Under the pieces are notes generated by a model, which worked only from the letters and a program-made list of their open reading frames with translations, did no database searches and was not told the DNA's origin. From Elymus sibiricus (lineage: Eukaryota > Streptophyta > Magnoliopsida > Poales > Poaceae): a stretch of 64,000 nucleotides of DNA. The stretch spans positions 378,328,114-378,392,113 of the forward strand of contig CM077676.1 in the NCBI GenBank assembly GCA_039707655.1. The letters are read 5' to 3'. Made by a program: the position numbers and the translations under genes. Shown piece by piece: positions 10,272-21,206 of this stretch (the stretch's first letter is position 1; each line of letters opens with the position of its first letter).

Positions 10272-12110
10272 ATGGACCCAGCGTTGCACCAGGCGGCGGT
10301 GCAGGGGAGCGTGACGAGCCTGAGGAAGCTGGCGGCCAAGCGGCCCGACATCCTTGGTTCCAAGACGCCCCAGGAGAACACCGCGCTGCACATCGCCGCG
10401 GAGCTCGGCCATGCCGGCTTCGCGGAGGAGGCGCTGGGTGTAGACCACAGCCTGCTCGTCAGCAAGAACGCTGACGGTGACACGCCGCTGCACCTGGCGG
10501 CCAGGTCGGGGAAGGTGGACGTGGTGGAGCTGCTCATCACGCACGCCAGAGTACGCCCTGCGGAGCAACCGCAGCACTCCTCCGCCGCCGCGCGGGATGG
10601 ACACACTGGGGAACCTTCCCCGAGCGCCCCTGGGAGCGCGGAGGCGCAGGTGCCTCTGTTGATGGCCAACAAGGCCGGCGACACCCCGCTGCACCAGGCC
10701 GTGCAGCACGGCTGGAGCGCCGTGGCGCTCAAGCTGTTGGACGCCGAGCCCAGCTGCGGCCACGCGCTCGACGCGAAAAAGCAGTCGCCGCTGCATATCG
10801 CCGCCCGGGAGGGCCTCGCCGACGTCGTGAGCAAGATCGTCAGCTATCCCTGGGTCCGCGAGAGGTTTGTCCCCTCCGACTCCGTCAGCGGCACCGCCCT
10901 GCACCAGGCCGTCCTCGGCGGCCACACCCGTAAGTACAACTGATGTCCTACCTGTCGCCTTATTTTCGTCGATCCTGTCCTGTCTTGTATCCTGTAACTA
11001 CAACTGGTGGCGAGGCAAGCAGGTGTGGTGGAGATATTGCTTGAGGCGACGCCGGAGGATCAGATCGCTCTGACGGACTCGAGCGAGAACAACGCGCTGC
11101 ACTACGCGGCGCAGAAGAACAGCGCCCGCGTGGTGAAGCTGCTGCTGAACCGGAAGGTGGAGCTGGCCTACAGGCGCAACTGCGACCTGCAGTCGCCGCT
11201 GCACGTGGCCGCCAACTACGGATCCACGGAGGCCATGGTGGAGCTGCTGAAGCACTGCCCTGACGCGGCCGAGATGGTGGACAGCAAGGGCAGGAACGCC
11301 TTCCACGTCGCCGTCACCAGCGGCAAGGTGGACGCCCTCAAGCGCCTGCTCAAGCACGTCCACCCCGAGGAGATCGTCAACCGTGTCGACCATGGCGGCA
11401 ACACGCCGCTGCACCTCGCCGCCGCCCTGTCGCGCATCCAGTCGGCGCTGCTCCTGATCAAGGACCGCCGCGTCAACCCCTGCGTCCTCAACCGGGAGGG
11501 CCAGTCCGCGCGCAGCCTCATCGAGAAGCGCGGCGCCAGCGAGGAGGAGATGGACACCTACGAGATGTACCTGTGGAAGAAGCTCAAGAAGCACGAGGCC
11601 TGCAGGTGCCAGAAGCAGCAGCTGCCTCCGATCGCCACTTACCAGTCGCTGCGCGGCCGGAGGGCTGGCCACGACGAGTACTTCAAGCACAGCGTCGAGA
11701 CCTACACGCTGGTGGCCACGCTCATCGCCACCGTCAGCTTTGCCGCCACCTTCACCATGCCGGGGGGTTACAGCCAGACCGAGGGTACGGCCATCCACGG
11801 ACACACGGCGGCGTTCAAGATCTTCGTCATCTCCAATACCGTCGCCATGTGCAGCTCCGTCGTCGTCGTCTTCTGTTTCATCTGGGCGTGGCGGGACCCC
11901 GTCAAGTTCAAGCTCGACCAGCTCATGTGGGGCCACAGGCTCACCATCCTTGCTTGCCTCGCCATGGTCGTCTCGCTCATGACCGCCGTTTACATCACCG
12001 TTGCGCCCACGGCAAGGTGGCCTGCGTACGTTGTGATCGCCATCGGAGCGAGCACTCCCGCCGTGGTGTTCCTCATTCTTGGGAAAGAGGCACTGTACAT
12101 CCCACTATAG
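10272..12110 (+). CDS. Ankyrin-repeat/PGG-domain membrane protein (ACD6-like)
   Basis: Two-exon gene, join 10272-10929 and 11023-12110, 581 residues. The 93-bp intron is GT-AG (CCC|GTAAGT to AAGCAG|GTG), and splicing restores a continuous ankyrin repeat (GGHTRVVEILLEA). Residues 1-385 hold about ten ankyrin repeats (TPLHLAA, SPLHIAA, NALHYAA). After a linker comes a PGG domain with the MPGG motif near residue 465 and about four hydrophobic helices to the C-terminus, so a plasma- or endomembrane protein with cytosolic ankyrin repeats is expected. In this family ACCELERATED CELL DEATH 6 and relatives act in defence and cell-death signalling; that role is inferred only from architecture. High GC and no stops suggest an intact gene. 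The start is the first ATG, directly before the first repeat. Confidence 0.93.
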
Positions 12111-12189
12111 CTACTACTCGTCTTCGTCTCTGAAAAGAAGGCCTACAGCTCAAACGATACAAAGTTTAATCTAGTTTGTGGTAAAAACT

Positions 12190-12245
12190 ACACCCTCTAT
12201 TCATATAAAATGTTTTGGTAGTTCAATTTAAACTGTCAAAACATC
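12190..12245. repeat. Stowaway-like MITE relic
   Basis: Near-palindromic TGTTTTGGTAGTTCAA ... TTTAAACTGTCAAAACA after CCCTCTATTCATA, like the ends and centre of Triticeae Stowaway elements. One terminus is eroded. Confidence 0.5.
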
Positions 12246-12365
12246 GGGACCGGCTAAGAGTAAGTTGACTGAATTTAGATTTTGAATCAGTCAGTTTGTT
12301 TATTCTTTGATTACCGTGCGCATGCGCCCCAGAAAATCTTCCACCGGACAGTACGTGCTAGCAAG

Positions 12366-12412
12366 TACTCCATCCGTAAAGAACATTAGTGATCTAAAAG
12401 ATCTATATTTCT
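12366..12412. repeat. Stowaway MITE relic
   Basis: TACTCCATCCGTAAAGAA, then ATTAGTGATCTAAA and ATATTTCTT, a shortened and diverged copy of the MITE at 15328-15394. Confidence 0.65.
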
Positions 12413-12689
12413 TGGCGCTGATAACACGCGTACGTTCGGCCTGGGCACCTCCCTGACCGAACGAAAGTTTGGTAGGAGGGATCGATCTCCACAAACGATT
12501 TCTTCGATAGGGGAACCTCACAGTCCGAACGCCTCCCATCGCCCGGCGTTTTCCTTGTAAAAACATAAAAGGAACAAAAGACCCATTATAATGAAACAAA
12601 TGAAAAAGCCCAGATTTTTTTTTGCTGTGACAAATAAAAGCCCAGTTTTTGCCGTGCTACGAAAAAAATGCCATCAACTTTAAAAACCA

Positions 12690-13255
12690 GAAAATTGCCA
12701 TGGGTAAAAAGAATTATTATTTTTGCAATGACCCAAAAGAAAAAAGTCATGCATGGCAATTTCCTGTACTTGCATGGTGGCAAGAAAAATGTTGATTAAA
12801 ATTGCCATTGCTGATTGTAGTGACATGTATGGAAATGTTAGAAAATTGCCGTGGCAAATATAGGTAATTTTGCCATGGCAAAATAATGTAAAAATTACCA
12901 TGGAAAATGAAAAAGTAAAAAAGTACATAAAAAAGAGGTAAAAGAATTTGTCAGGGCGTTATAGGTAAATCTGCCATGTCAATAAAGGTAAAATTGACAT
13001 GGCAAATATAAAAGTCAAAAATTTCAAGAAAAAAAGGTAAAAATAAATTGCCTGGGCGTTTTAGGCAAAATTGTCATGTCAATAAAGATAAAATTGCCAT
13101 GGAAAATAAGAAATAAATTTTGCCTTTTTTGCAGTTTTATAATTTGCCATGGCATATTATTAAAATCAATAATTTGCTATGACAAATTATTCTAAAAAGT
13201 ATAATTTGCCATGGCAACTTATTCTTAAAAGAATAATTTGTCATGGCAAATCTAA
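12690..13255. repeat. Degenerate array of TTGCCATGGCAA-like palindromes
   Basis: About fifteen near-copies of AATTGCCATGGCAAAT (variants GCCGTGG, GTCATGG, GCTATGA) spaced 20-60 bp apart in A/T-rich DNA. Each unit is close to a perfect palindrome. No coding potential. Confidence 0.75.
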
Positions 13256-13270
13256 CGGCGTTTTTCATTA

Positions 13271-13464
13271 TAGTTTGACCATCAATTAGACCAATAATAT
13301 ACGAGTCATGTTACTTTTAAAGTTATACCACTCGAAACTTCATCAAAATATGAATACAATGGTACGATTTTTGTGACACACAACCCACATTTCGAGGTTA
13401 AAATCATGGTCAATCTTTAATACTAAAATTTGTGTGCTCCTAATAATTGAAATGGATGGAGTAC
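13271..13464. repeat. Mariner/Stowaway-type MITE relic, about 195 bp
   Basis: Starts TAGTTTGACCATCAATTAG and ends ATGGATGGAGTAC. The interior inverted segments (TTGACCATCAATT and GGTTAAAATCATGGTCAA) and the phrase TTTTTGTGACACACAACC resemble a common Triticeae MITE. The ends are eroded. Confidence 0.55.
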
Positions 13465-13983
13465 ATGAAGAGGCACACTAGCAAGGATATCAACGATATT
13501 GACAAGCCAGGGAAACCATAAAGCAAGATTAACAGATAAGTAACGCACGGGATAGAAAGAACCAAAGGCGACCACAAAGACGATGAGGTTATGCCCGAAA
13601 CTTGAATTTGTGGGGGTATCCACATCTATTCTTTGGTGGAGATAAAGCCTCAGATGCACACAAAGACCTAGCCTCTCCTCAGCGAGCTTTGGCTATAGAG
13701 TCCAAGCTCAACCACTAAGGTTAGATCCCGAGGTGATCTCCTGTGTTCACAAAATTTTCTGAGGCAAATCTATAATCATGAAACTCTCAAGCGATTCCAA
13801 CTGTCTAAGAGTTTATACAAATCCAAAAGTATTAAGATTGTTCTATAACTGATTTCTCTTTGAGGTTTATCAGTGGTAAGAGCTCCATTAATATTAGGCA
13901 TATACAATACCTATTGATGAGTAATTTTATTATGATTCTTATACAATGCATGCATGCTTATATTATAATTTTTTGTGGGCTAA
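13465..13983. other. Intergenic DNA without recognised features
   Basis: A/T-rich single-copy-looking sequence with short open frames only; nothing assignable. Confidence 0.5.
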
Positions 13984-14930
13984 TGATAAGTCCTAAACAT
14001 ATCTACAACTTTTATTATGTTTCATGTTATATTCATGTCATACAGGCATATTTTTCTTTATCATTTTTCTGGACTAACATATTAATTTAGTTGCAAAGTG
14101 TCAGCAACTGCCTTTACTATTTTTGGTTTAACATGAAAGAGTATTCTACAGAGGTATAAAAATTCGAGAAAAATCACTTCCCAAGTTTTCTTGCGAAAGA
14201 GGACAATTATGGGGAAAAGAAACAGTAGAGGGCAGCCACTAGGGGCCCACACACCCTATCCACGTGCCTTGAGCCTAGGCATCATGAGTGGTGTGTGGGG
14301 ACCATAGGGGCGTATCCACTACCTCTTCATCATATTTATCGCATATATTTTTTGCCACACCCTAGACGCGATCTGAGGTGATCCAATCTGGAGTCTTTTT
14401 CGGGATTATGCCGGAGGGGGAGATCATCACCGACCTCTTCGTCATCAACATTGCTCCTCCCATAATGATGTGTGAGTAATCCACTTTATACTATGAGTCC
14501 CTAACAATAGTGACATATCCTCTCTCACGTTCTTCAATTCAAAGATCACATGTGCCTAACATGATTATGACCAATCCAGTGTAATATTTAATACGTTTGT
14601 TGCAGTGTGTTGAATTGTCACTTTATAATCATATTGTATATGGATTTATTTGGTTTTGTTTTGGTTATGTATGCATGATTTATGGATGTAAATGTTCTTT
14701 GATCTATTAGTTTATTCACTGGCTATGTTTAGATGAATGATCAGCAAAAGAGAGTTGTGTGCATTAGTTGAGTTAATCTTTCTAGTGGTTATTTTTGGTG
14801 ACAATAAGAATACAAAGCTCCTTGTTGTATCCTCGCCACTAAGGGTAAAAAGTTAACTATATATCTCACGCCCATCGCAGAATAAAGGTGTAGGGAAATG
14901 TAGTTATCACCATTATGTTATTTTGCGAAC
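13984..14930 (+). repeat. Old, diverged gypsy LTR (solo or fragment)
   Basis: Begins TGATAAGTCCTAAACATATC and follows the same block order as the LTRs at 5514 and 41951: a TTTTTCTGGACTAACATATT block, a GCCGGAGGGGGAGATCATC block, AATGATGTGTGAGTAATCC, and GTTTGTTGCAGTGTGTTG. It is strongly diverged and shorter. No matching internal region, second LTR or clear target duplication was seen. Confidence 0.7.
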
Positions 14931-14931
14931 T

Positions 14932-15236
14932 GGAGCGTAGCTCAGATGATTAGGTTCCTTGTGGTGGAACCAGTTCAGCGAGGTTCAAGTCCTAGACTTG
15001 GCACTGGTGCTCGTATTTTTCTGTATTTATTTCAGACCTTCAGGCTATATACATTTAGTGGGAGGAGACGTTCCCATCGACTACGAGGCGTATTTGATGA
15101 CTTCGTCAATCTCGAGATGTTGTGTCGGTTTAGTATCGCGAAAGAGCTCATAGGAGTAGGGTGTGTGCATGCCTTCATAGGGGTGACTGTATGTGCATGT
15201 ATGTGAGCATTTGCGTATATATGTACCATGTTAAAA
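14932..15236 (+). mobile_element. Au-type SINE
   Basis: Starts GGAGCGTAGCTCAGATGATT (tRNA-like A box) with B box GGTTCAAGTCC at about 14992. The body (GTGCTCGTATTTTTCTGTAT, then TCGACTACGAGGCG) and the tail TGTACCATGTTAAAAA are the classic Au SINE layout. ATTATGTTAT occurs at 14912-14921 and again at 15241-15250 and may be the target duplication, although ten bases separate it from the apparent 5' end. Confidence 0.9.
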
Positions 15237-15327
15237 ATATATTATGTTATGTATTTCTTAAGGCAATACTCGGTTTTATTACTCAATACTCAGGATGCAT
15301 ATTAGGTTACGGTTTCTGGGTGAAGTA

Positions 15328-15394
15328 CTCCCTCCGTAAAGAAATGTAAGATCATTAGTGATCTAAACGCTCTTATATTTCTTTACAGAGAGAG
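15328..15394. mobile_element. Stowaway MITE, 67 bp
   Basis: Inverted ends CTCCCTCCGTAAAGAAAT and the complement of CTCTCTCTGTAAAGAAAT, flanked by TA at 15326-15327 and 15395-15396. The centre, ATTAGTGATCTAAACGCTC, is typical of Triticeae Stowaway families. Confidence 0.9.
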
Positions 15395-15463
15395 TATTAT
15401 CTATAGATGCATGATAAGTAGCAGTCTAGAATATAAGGACGTAATATTATATGTTTATTCCTT

Positions 15464-15804
15464 TGAAAAAAAGAGAAGAACCCCGGCCTTTGCACTGTGC
15501 AACGCACACAATCATATATTATTTATTATTCAAAATGCAGCAGCCGAACAACATCGACTCAAAAAAAAAAACCAAGGCCGCATGCCTCGCGACAATAACT
15601 CCACCAGACAACCACTAACCCTATGATAAAAGACAAATTCAAAATGAAAAATGCATACCTCCTAGGCTACGCCTTCAAGAAGGAATCACCGCACGTGCGC
15701 TGATGATGACGAGTCCAACCCAAAGTTGATCTCGGGATTCACATCAAACCAAGCTTTGAACCATCACCTTTAGTAAGGACATGACGCAAGCGCGCGCCGA
15801 CATA
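15464..15804 (-). mobile_element. LINE 3' UTR relic
   Basis: Read on the minus strand, it ends GGCCGGGGTTCTTCTCTTTT, like 3' UTRs of wheat LINEs. No coding part was recognised. MULE-1 inserted at its distal edge (TSD 15805-15813). Confidence 0.4.
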
Positions 15805-15813
15805 GGCCGATGA

Positions 15814-15980
15814 GTGAAAAATGACAAAACTGGCCCTTTGGGCAAAGTTCAACACAAAATGAACCCATTTTCAAAAAAAAAAATCACAAAATGGCCCTTC
15901 CTGCATGACGCCCGCGCCCAGGGCACCATGGCGCGGGCGTCATGCTAGAATACATAACGCCCTGGTCAAGGGCGCCATGC
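15814..15980 (+). repeat. MULE-1 left terminal inverted repeat
   Basis: Matches the complement of the right end through GGGCAAAGTTCA, CACAAAATGG, CTTCCTGCATGA and ACGCCCTGGTCAAGGG, with one extra segment of roughly 25 bases (about 15928-15955). The core is about 150 bp. Confidence 0.9.
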
Positions 15981-16638
15981 AACGACGCTGACCTGCCACG
16001 TCGGCTGCGGTTGGGCTCATCTTTGGATGCATGACGCCCCAGGTAGGGGTGCTATGGCTGTCAGCATGACGCCCTGGGCCGGGGCCAGAGGGCTCTTTCT
16101 CTGTTCGTTCCTGCTCTCTCTCGCCCAGCCCGTCGCGCCTCTTTTCCCCCTACAAATCCGTGGCGAAATAGGACAGATCGAAGGGGAAAACAGGGGGATC
16201 TTCTTCCCCTCCTAATTCTCAAGGTATTCCCCCAACTTTCTCCTCCTTTTATTGGTTTTTTTGCATTGACCCCATGCGTAGAAACTCTAGTTCATCCCCT
16301 TTTTCAAAATTTGTTGATATTTGCACTTGTCTTAGAAATGTATGGGTAGGGATTTGTATTTTATGATTAGGATTTGGTACTTATAGTAGGTTTTTTTAGT
16401 TTGTATGTTTGGGTTATTCTTTGTAGCAAATTTGACATAGGGAATGCTAAGGTTGTTTGCAAATGTGTGTATGCATGTTCACTTGTATGGATGATTTGGC
16501 TTAGGTATATATTTGCAGTTGTATGTATCCGTTTGTTGTATGGATATGGATATTTGCACATGTATGTATGTTTGTTTTTCCACTACTATGAATATTTACA
16601 AATGACAAGGAGGCTTACGATATACATAATTTTGTAGG
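15981..16638 (+). other. MULE-1 leader between TIR and PMD start
   Basis: Subterminal region with further GACGCCCTGG-like copies to about 16090. A probable 5' UTR intron runs from about 16226 (CTCAAG|GTATTC) to an acceptor TTTTGTAG at 16630-16637, just before the PMD start codon. Confidence 0.5.
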
Positions 16639-18517
16639 ATGGCTTCTCTTATCCATCCACCGTATGATCTATTTCATCGTGGACGGTACATGGCAGATGA
16701 AAGAAGGGTTTTTGATCAGCTTCACTTGAGGTCCGGTGCGGTTCATGACAAGATGCAATATGACGAGTGATACATGTAGTATATCCGGAAGACTGGGCTT
16801 CTCCCATTTATCTCATTCGTGTCTCGTTCGATGCCGAAGATGAACCCATGTGCGATCACGGCACTCGTTGACCGATGGCGCCCTGAGGCACATACTTTCC
16901 ACTTATTTGCTGGAGAGATGACAGTGACTTTGCAAGATGTTACAATGATCACTGGACCTCCCATCAAAGGAGAGCATGTTTGTTTTAGCACAGATTACGA
17001 GGGATGGCGTGAGACTATGGTGGGACTCATCGGGAGGGAGCCGGGGTGCAAGGGAAGTCTGCCGGTGCAAGTTATCATTGGATTGCTCAGAACTTTAGGG
17101 AGTGCCCGGATGATGCTGATGATCAAAAGGAGCAACAGTATTGCAGGGCATACTTGTGGTATGTAGTCAGTCGGACTCTATTCTCCGACGGCACGGGCGT
17201 GAACGCTTCCTTTATGTGGTTAAAGCTGTTTGCTGGGTGGGAACATGGACTGAGTTGGGGTACCGCGGCACTAGCTTATTTGTATCAGCAAGTAACTAGT
17301 TTTGCATAGTATCTTCACAATGTAGATATTTTATCTAGTTTGTATTGACATATGTACTGTTTGTGTGTAGTTGGACAAGGCTTGCCATAGGGGCGTGGAT
17401 CCAAGGAACACCGCCAAGGCAAAGGAATCCAATATCGGTGGTCCCATGCTTCTCTTGTCGATCTGGAGTTGGGAATGCTTGCTAGTTGGGCGGCCAATGC
17501 CTGCTGGTGTTGGTTATGAGCCATGGGATGATCATAATGACCTGGACCGTATGCCTACATGGGCATATAAGTGGGACAAGGTTGAAGGTTTTGTTGGCAA
17601 TTCAAAGATCATGTATTTGCACTATTGCAATGAGCTCGACATCATGACCCCGGAGCAGGTTAGTTTGTTGACTTTATTGCCCCTTCGGTTTTCCAAAAAT
17701 CATACTAAGCATCTATTTCATTATTTCACACTATAAAGTGACCTGACAGCCATACGGAACGGCGGGCAATACTGGCAGAAGTCTCACTTTCAGATTGAAC
17801 CGAGAGTGTGTAGAAGAAGCACACCTATGGCAGATGTGTTGCCCATTGATTTGTTACTATGCTGTCGAGTTTCATCAGCCACAGCGGGTTATGACACAGT
17901 TTGGCTTATATATATTAGGAGACCCCGCCAAAGTTCAAGGACACTTCGATACATCTGCACAGGTAAATGCTTAATACCACTTGAAGTACTCTTTTCATTG
18001 TTTCACGCTAGTAACGAAAATGAATTTGAATATGCAGTCTGGACAAGATGAAGCAGAAGAGTATAAAGAAGTGGAATCGTGAGCATGACATGTATATCCA
18101 GGAGTTCAAGCACATGATCAATAAGATTGAGCTCTCATTGCGTGAACCTACTTCTAAGCCTCCCCCGCGGTCTTTCGATATGGAAGCATTCAACCACTAT
18201 CTCGTGTGGTTTCGTTCCGTTACTCGTACTCAAATAAACCCGCCCGCATTTGATCCAGATGACATATTGCATGAACCCAATCCAGGTTTCGACTGGATGG
18301 CCAATATGGAGTACAACAGATTTATAAGAGATGGTAGACGGTATGAATGGCGCCCGTTGTCTGCTTTGTGGTAAGTTGCCATTATCTCTAGTTGCAACCA
18401 TAACAAAATTCAGCCAAAAATGATTTATTTTGTCGTTTTCAACAGCAATCCGAGCTCTCAAAGCATGTGAACGACGCTGGCAAGGCTCCCAAGTACCCTC
18501 CAGATTGGTCTAGATAG
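16639..18517 (+). pseudogene. Plant mobile domain (PMD/MAIN-like) gene of MULE-1, broken
   Basis: PMD proteins (PF10536) include MAIN/MAIL1 and many transposon-borne copies; biochemical role unclear. Probable exons: 16639-17291, 17371-17658, about 17739-17962, 18038-18370 and 18446-18517, with GT-AG borders except a damaged third acceptor. Family motifs in order are YIRKTGLLPF, ALVDRWRPEAHTFHL, GEMTVTLQDVTMITGPPI, SIWSWECL and YEPWDDHNDLDRMP. Lesions: in-frame TGA at 16768-16770 and TAG at 16777-16779 (both explained by C-to-T changes), a frameshift near 17045-17060, and a TGA where Trp is expected in exon 3. The last exon stops 17 bp from the MURA-1 stop codon on the other strand. Confidence 0.87.
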
Positions 18518-19106
18518 GGACGAAACCTCGCAGCCTATGTATTTTTGACCGCATCGATCGAATAATCTTCCAATCTTACATTGTTGGTCATATTGACACT
18601 CCAATTTCTAGTGCGGGATGCAACCATCAAGTGCGAGCATGGGAAATGATACAACGTAGGCCTCTCGCATGAGCACTCGCCCCTCTTAAGATAAACCTTG
18701 AACGAGCCACCTCCATATGGCACACCGTCACGCGACATTCCACCGTGCTCATCAACTTGGTAAATCAATTCTATGTTATCAAAGGACTGGATTTTGTGTG
18801 AATCCGCCTTCCGTGCTTGGTATTCCATCCAATCATCGACCTTTGGTGGATAGCTGTACATCTTTTTGGGCTTGTTTTTCCTGGATATCAACTTGACCGT
18901 TTCCTCACTATACTTCTGAAAATAGGCATTCAACTTCTGGAATATATACTCTATTATTGTTGTCACCGGCAATGCACGGATACCCTTTAGTACCATGTTG
19001 AAACATTCAGCCATGTTGTTTGTCATGTCACCGTACCTCACTCCTTAATTATCGAAAGCCCGTGCCCACTTTCCTTTATGGGCAAGGTTCCTATTTAGGA
19101 AATCTT

Positions 19107-21206
19107 TGTAGGAGATATGCCCTAGAGGCAGTAATATCAGTTACTTTTGTATCTCAGAGTTTGTAATGAATGTTTATGATCCATGCTATAACTGCAATGA
19201 TTCTCGAGTCTACAATAACCACGAGGCTTGGAGGGAAACTCATGTGCACGTGTGGTATAATAAACGGTAAATTGTATTCCTAGTCTTGCCTCTAAGACTG
19301 GCTCAAGTATTGCATGATGATCCTGTTTTCCTGATCATGGGCATGGCTATGCCGGCAATTTTGAGGGCACGATGTTGGTAGAACACTTGTGTTGAATCGA
19401 CCCAAATTGATGTTATACTATGAGATATATTCGTCACAAGTTAATGGTTAAATAACACAGAGATGGTTAATGTTTGCATGATTCCTTAGACCATGAGAGT
19501 ATCGAGTTTCTTCATGCTTGCTTCATGAACTTTGGGGTTTGTTAAACGTCATCCGTAAAAGGGTGGCTATTACGGCTGCTTACAGGTTCATGGAAAAGTA
19601 TGTCAAGTAACTTGATAGCTCAAGATTGGGATTTGCTCCTCCGACGTTGGAGAGATATCTCTGGGCCCTCTCGGTGTTACGGTATCCATCATCGTCTGGC
19701 CAGACACTTTGTGATTTGATCACGGGGATGCCGGAACACGGGAACGAGAAAAGAGAACAATACCGGCAACGAGGTAACTGGCATAGTGGGCAAGTTGTTG
19801 ATCCACGGGGATGCCAACATGTCTCACCTCGGGTAATTGTAACATATCGTGAAGCAACAGGAATAGCACACGGCAACTGGAGGTTCACTCGAATATTTAT
19901 TCGTGTGGGTATAGGGATCGATATGGGTGTCCACGGCTCCGATGTTGATCATTGATCGGAAGGGGTTCCGGGTCATGTCTATGCTTCACCGAACCTATAG
20001 GGTCACACGCTTAAGGGCCATCTATCTGTTGAATACTAGACAGGGAGTCTGAGAGAAAAACACCGGAAAAGTTTCGGACGACGGAAAAGTTTCGGACAGC
20101 GGAAAAGTTCCGCAGAGAGAGGTCACCGGATGAGTTTAGGTGAAACTGGAAAAGTTGTTTCAGGGGATACCATAAAGTCATATTGGTCTTGGCACATGCC
20201 TGATAATTCTTGGAGGGTGCCAGAATCGTTCTCGAAACTTTTTGGAATTTTCTGGAATGAAAACCGGAAATGTTCCGGAGCTGCCGAAACCGCTTCAGAT
20301 GCTTTTCGCAGATGAAATCACTAAACCGGAATTGTTCCGGCTCGCATTGAAAATTATTTTGGTGGGTACTGGAATTGTTCTAAGCCCACATGAATATTTT
20401 CAGTTCGATCAGACGCTGAAAAATGTCGTCGTGAATAGTGAAAGTGCTTTTTGGATATTTGTGGAAAAACACCTTTTTGGATATTTCCAAAAAGGCTTCT
20501 AGAAGGGATTGGGGAGCAAGCAAGCTCCTCATGGGGGACCCCCCAAGGGTGGCCGGCCAAGGAGGTGGGGCACCATGGTGCTCCACATGGCACTCCCATA
20601 TGGCATATTCCTTTTATGAAAGGGATATTCCAAGGGCACTTTGGGGTTTTTTGTATGACAACTTTACCCCTTGGTTTTCCTATAAATAAGAGGTGAGTGG
20701 GCAGCCCACTTCCTCATCCCTTGCTCTCATACACATGCTATGCTTTGCTAGCTCTCTCTCTCCCTCCCACGAAAAGAGTTTTTTGTAGAGCCGAAAGGCT
20801 ATCTGGGTTCCGGCAGGAACTAGCTCTGGACGGCGAAGCCCTGCCGGATAGCTGACACCATATGTGTGCAACCCCGTAGAGAGATTGTAGTTTCGATCTT
20901 TTGCCCGAAGGGCTGTCCGGGTTACTGTTCGGGTTCCGAGGGTCCTCCCGAAGGGCTGTCCGCGACATTGTCCGGGGGACTGTCCGACCGCCTCCCGAAG
21001 GGCTGTCCGGAGTGGGAGTACATCCTTGCGGTTGTCAGGTTGTAAATCCTAGCTGTAGGGATCTGCACCGACGATCTACACTGACTCTTCTTCCGCTGTG
21101 CTTCGAGTTGGTACGGATCAGATCAAACCTTGTATGCAGTCTCCATAGTGATCCTGGGCGTGCTCGCTGTACCGAAATTTTTTGTTTTCTGTCGCGTTCC
21201 CCAACA
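19107..21206 (+). repeat. 5' LTR of the copia element
   Basis: 2100 bp, from TGTAGGAGATATGCCC to TTCCCCAACA. It contains short tandem motifs: GGAAAAGTTTCGGA-like repeats near 20060-20120, and three copies of CCCGAAGGGCTGTCCG at 20901-21010. Confidence 0.93.

Noticed and set aside
14932..15005. Possible tRNA gene
   Set aside because: A and B boxes are present, but the body and tail are those of an Au SINE and no cloverleaf closes.
19626..19955. 109-residue frame repeated at 27103-27432
   Set aside because: Lies inside the copia LTR and is not conserved as a frame in the LTRs at 58581 and 61130.
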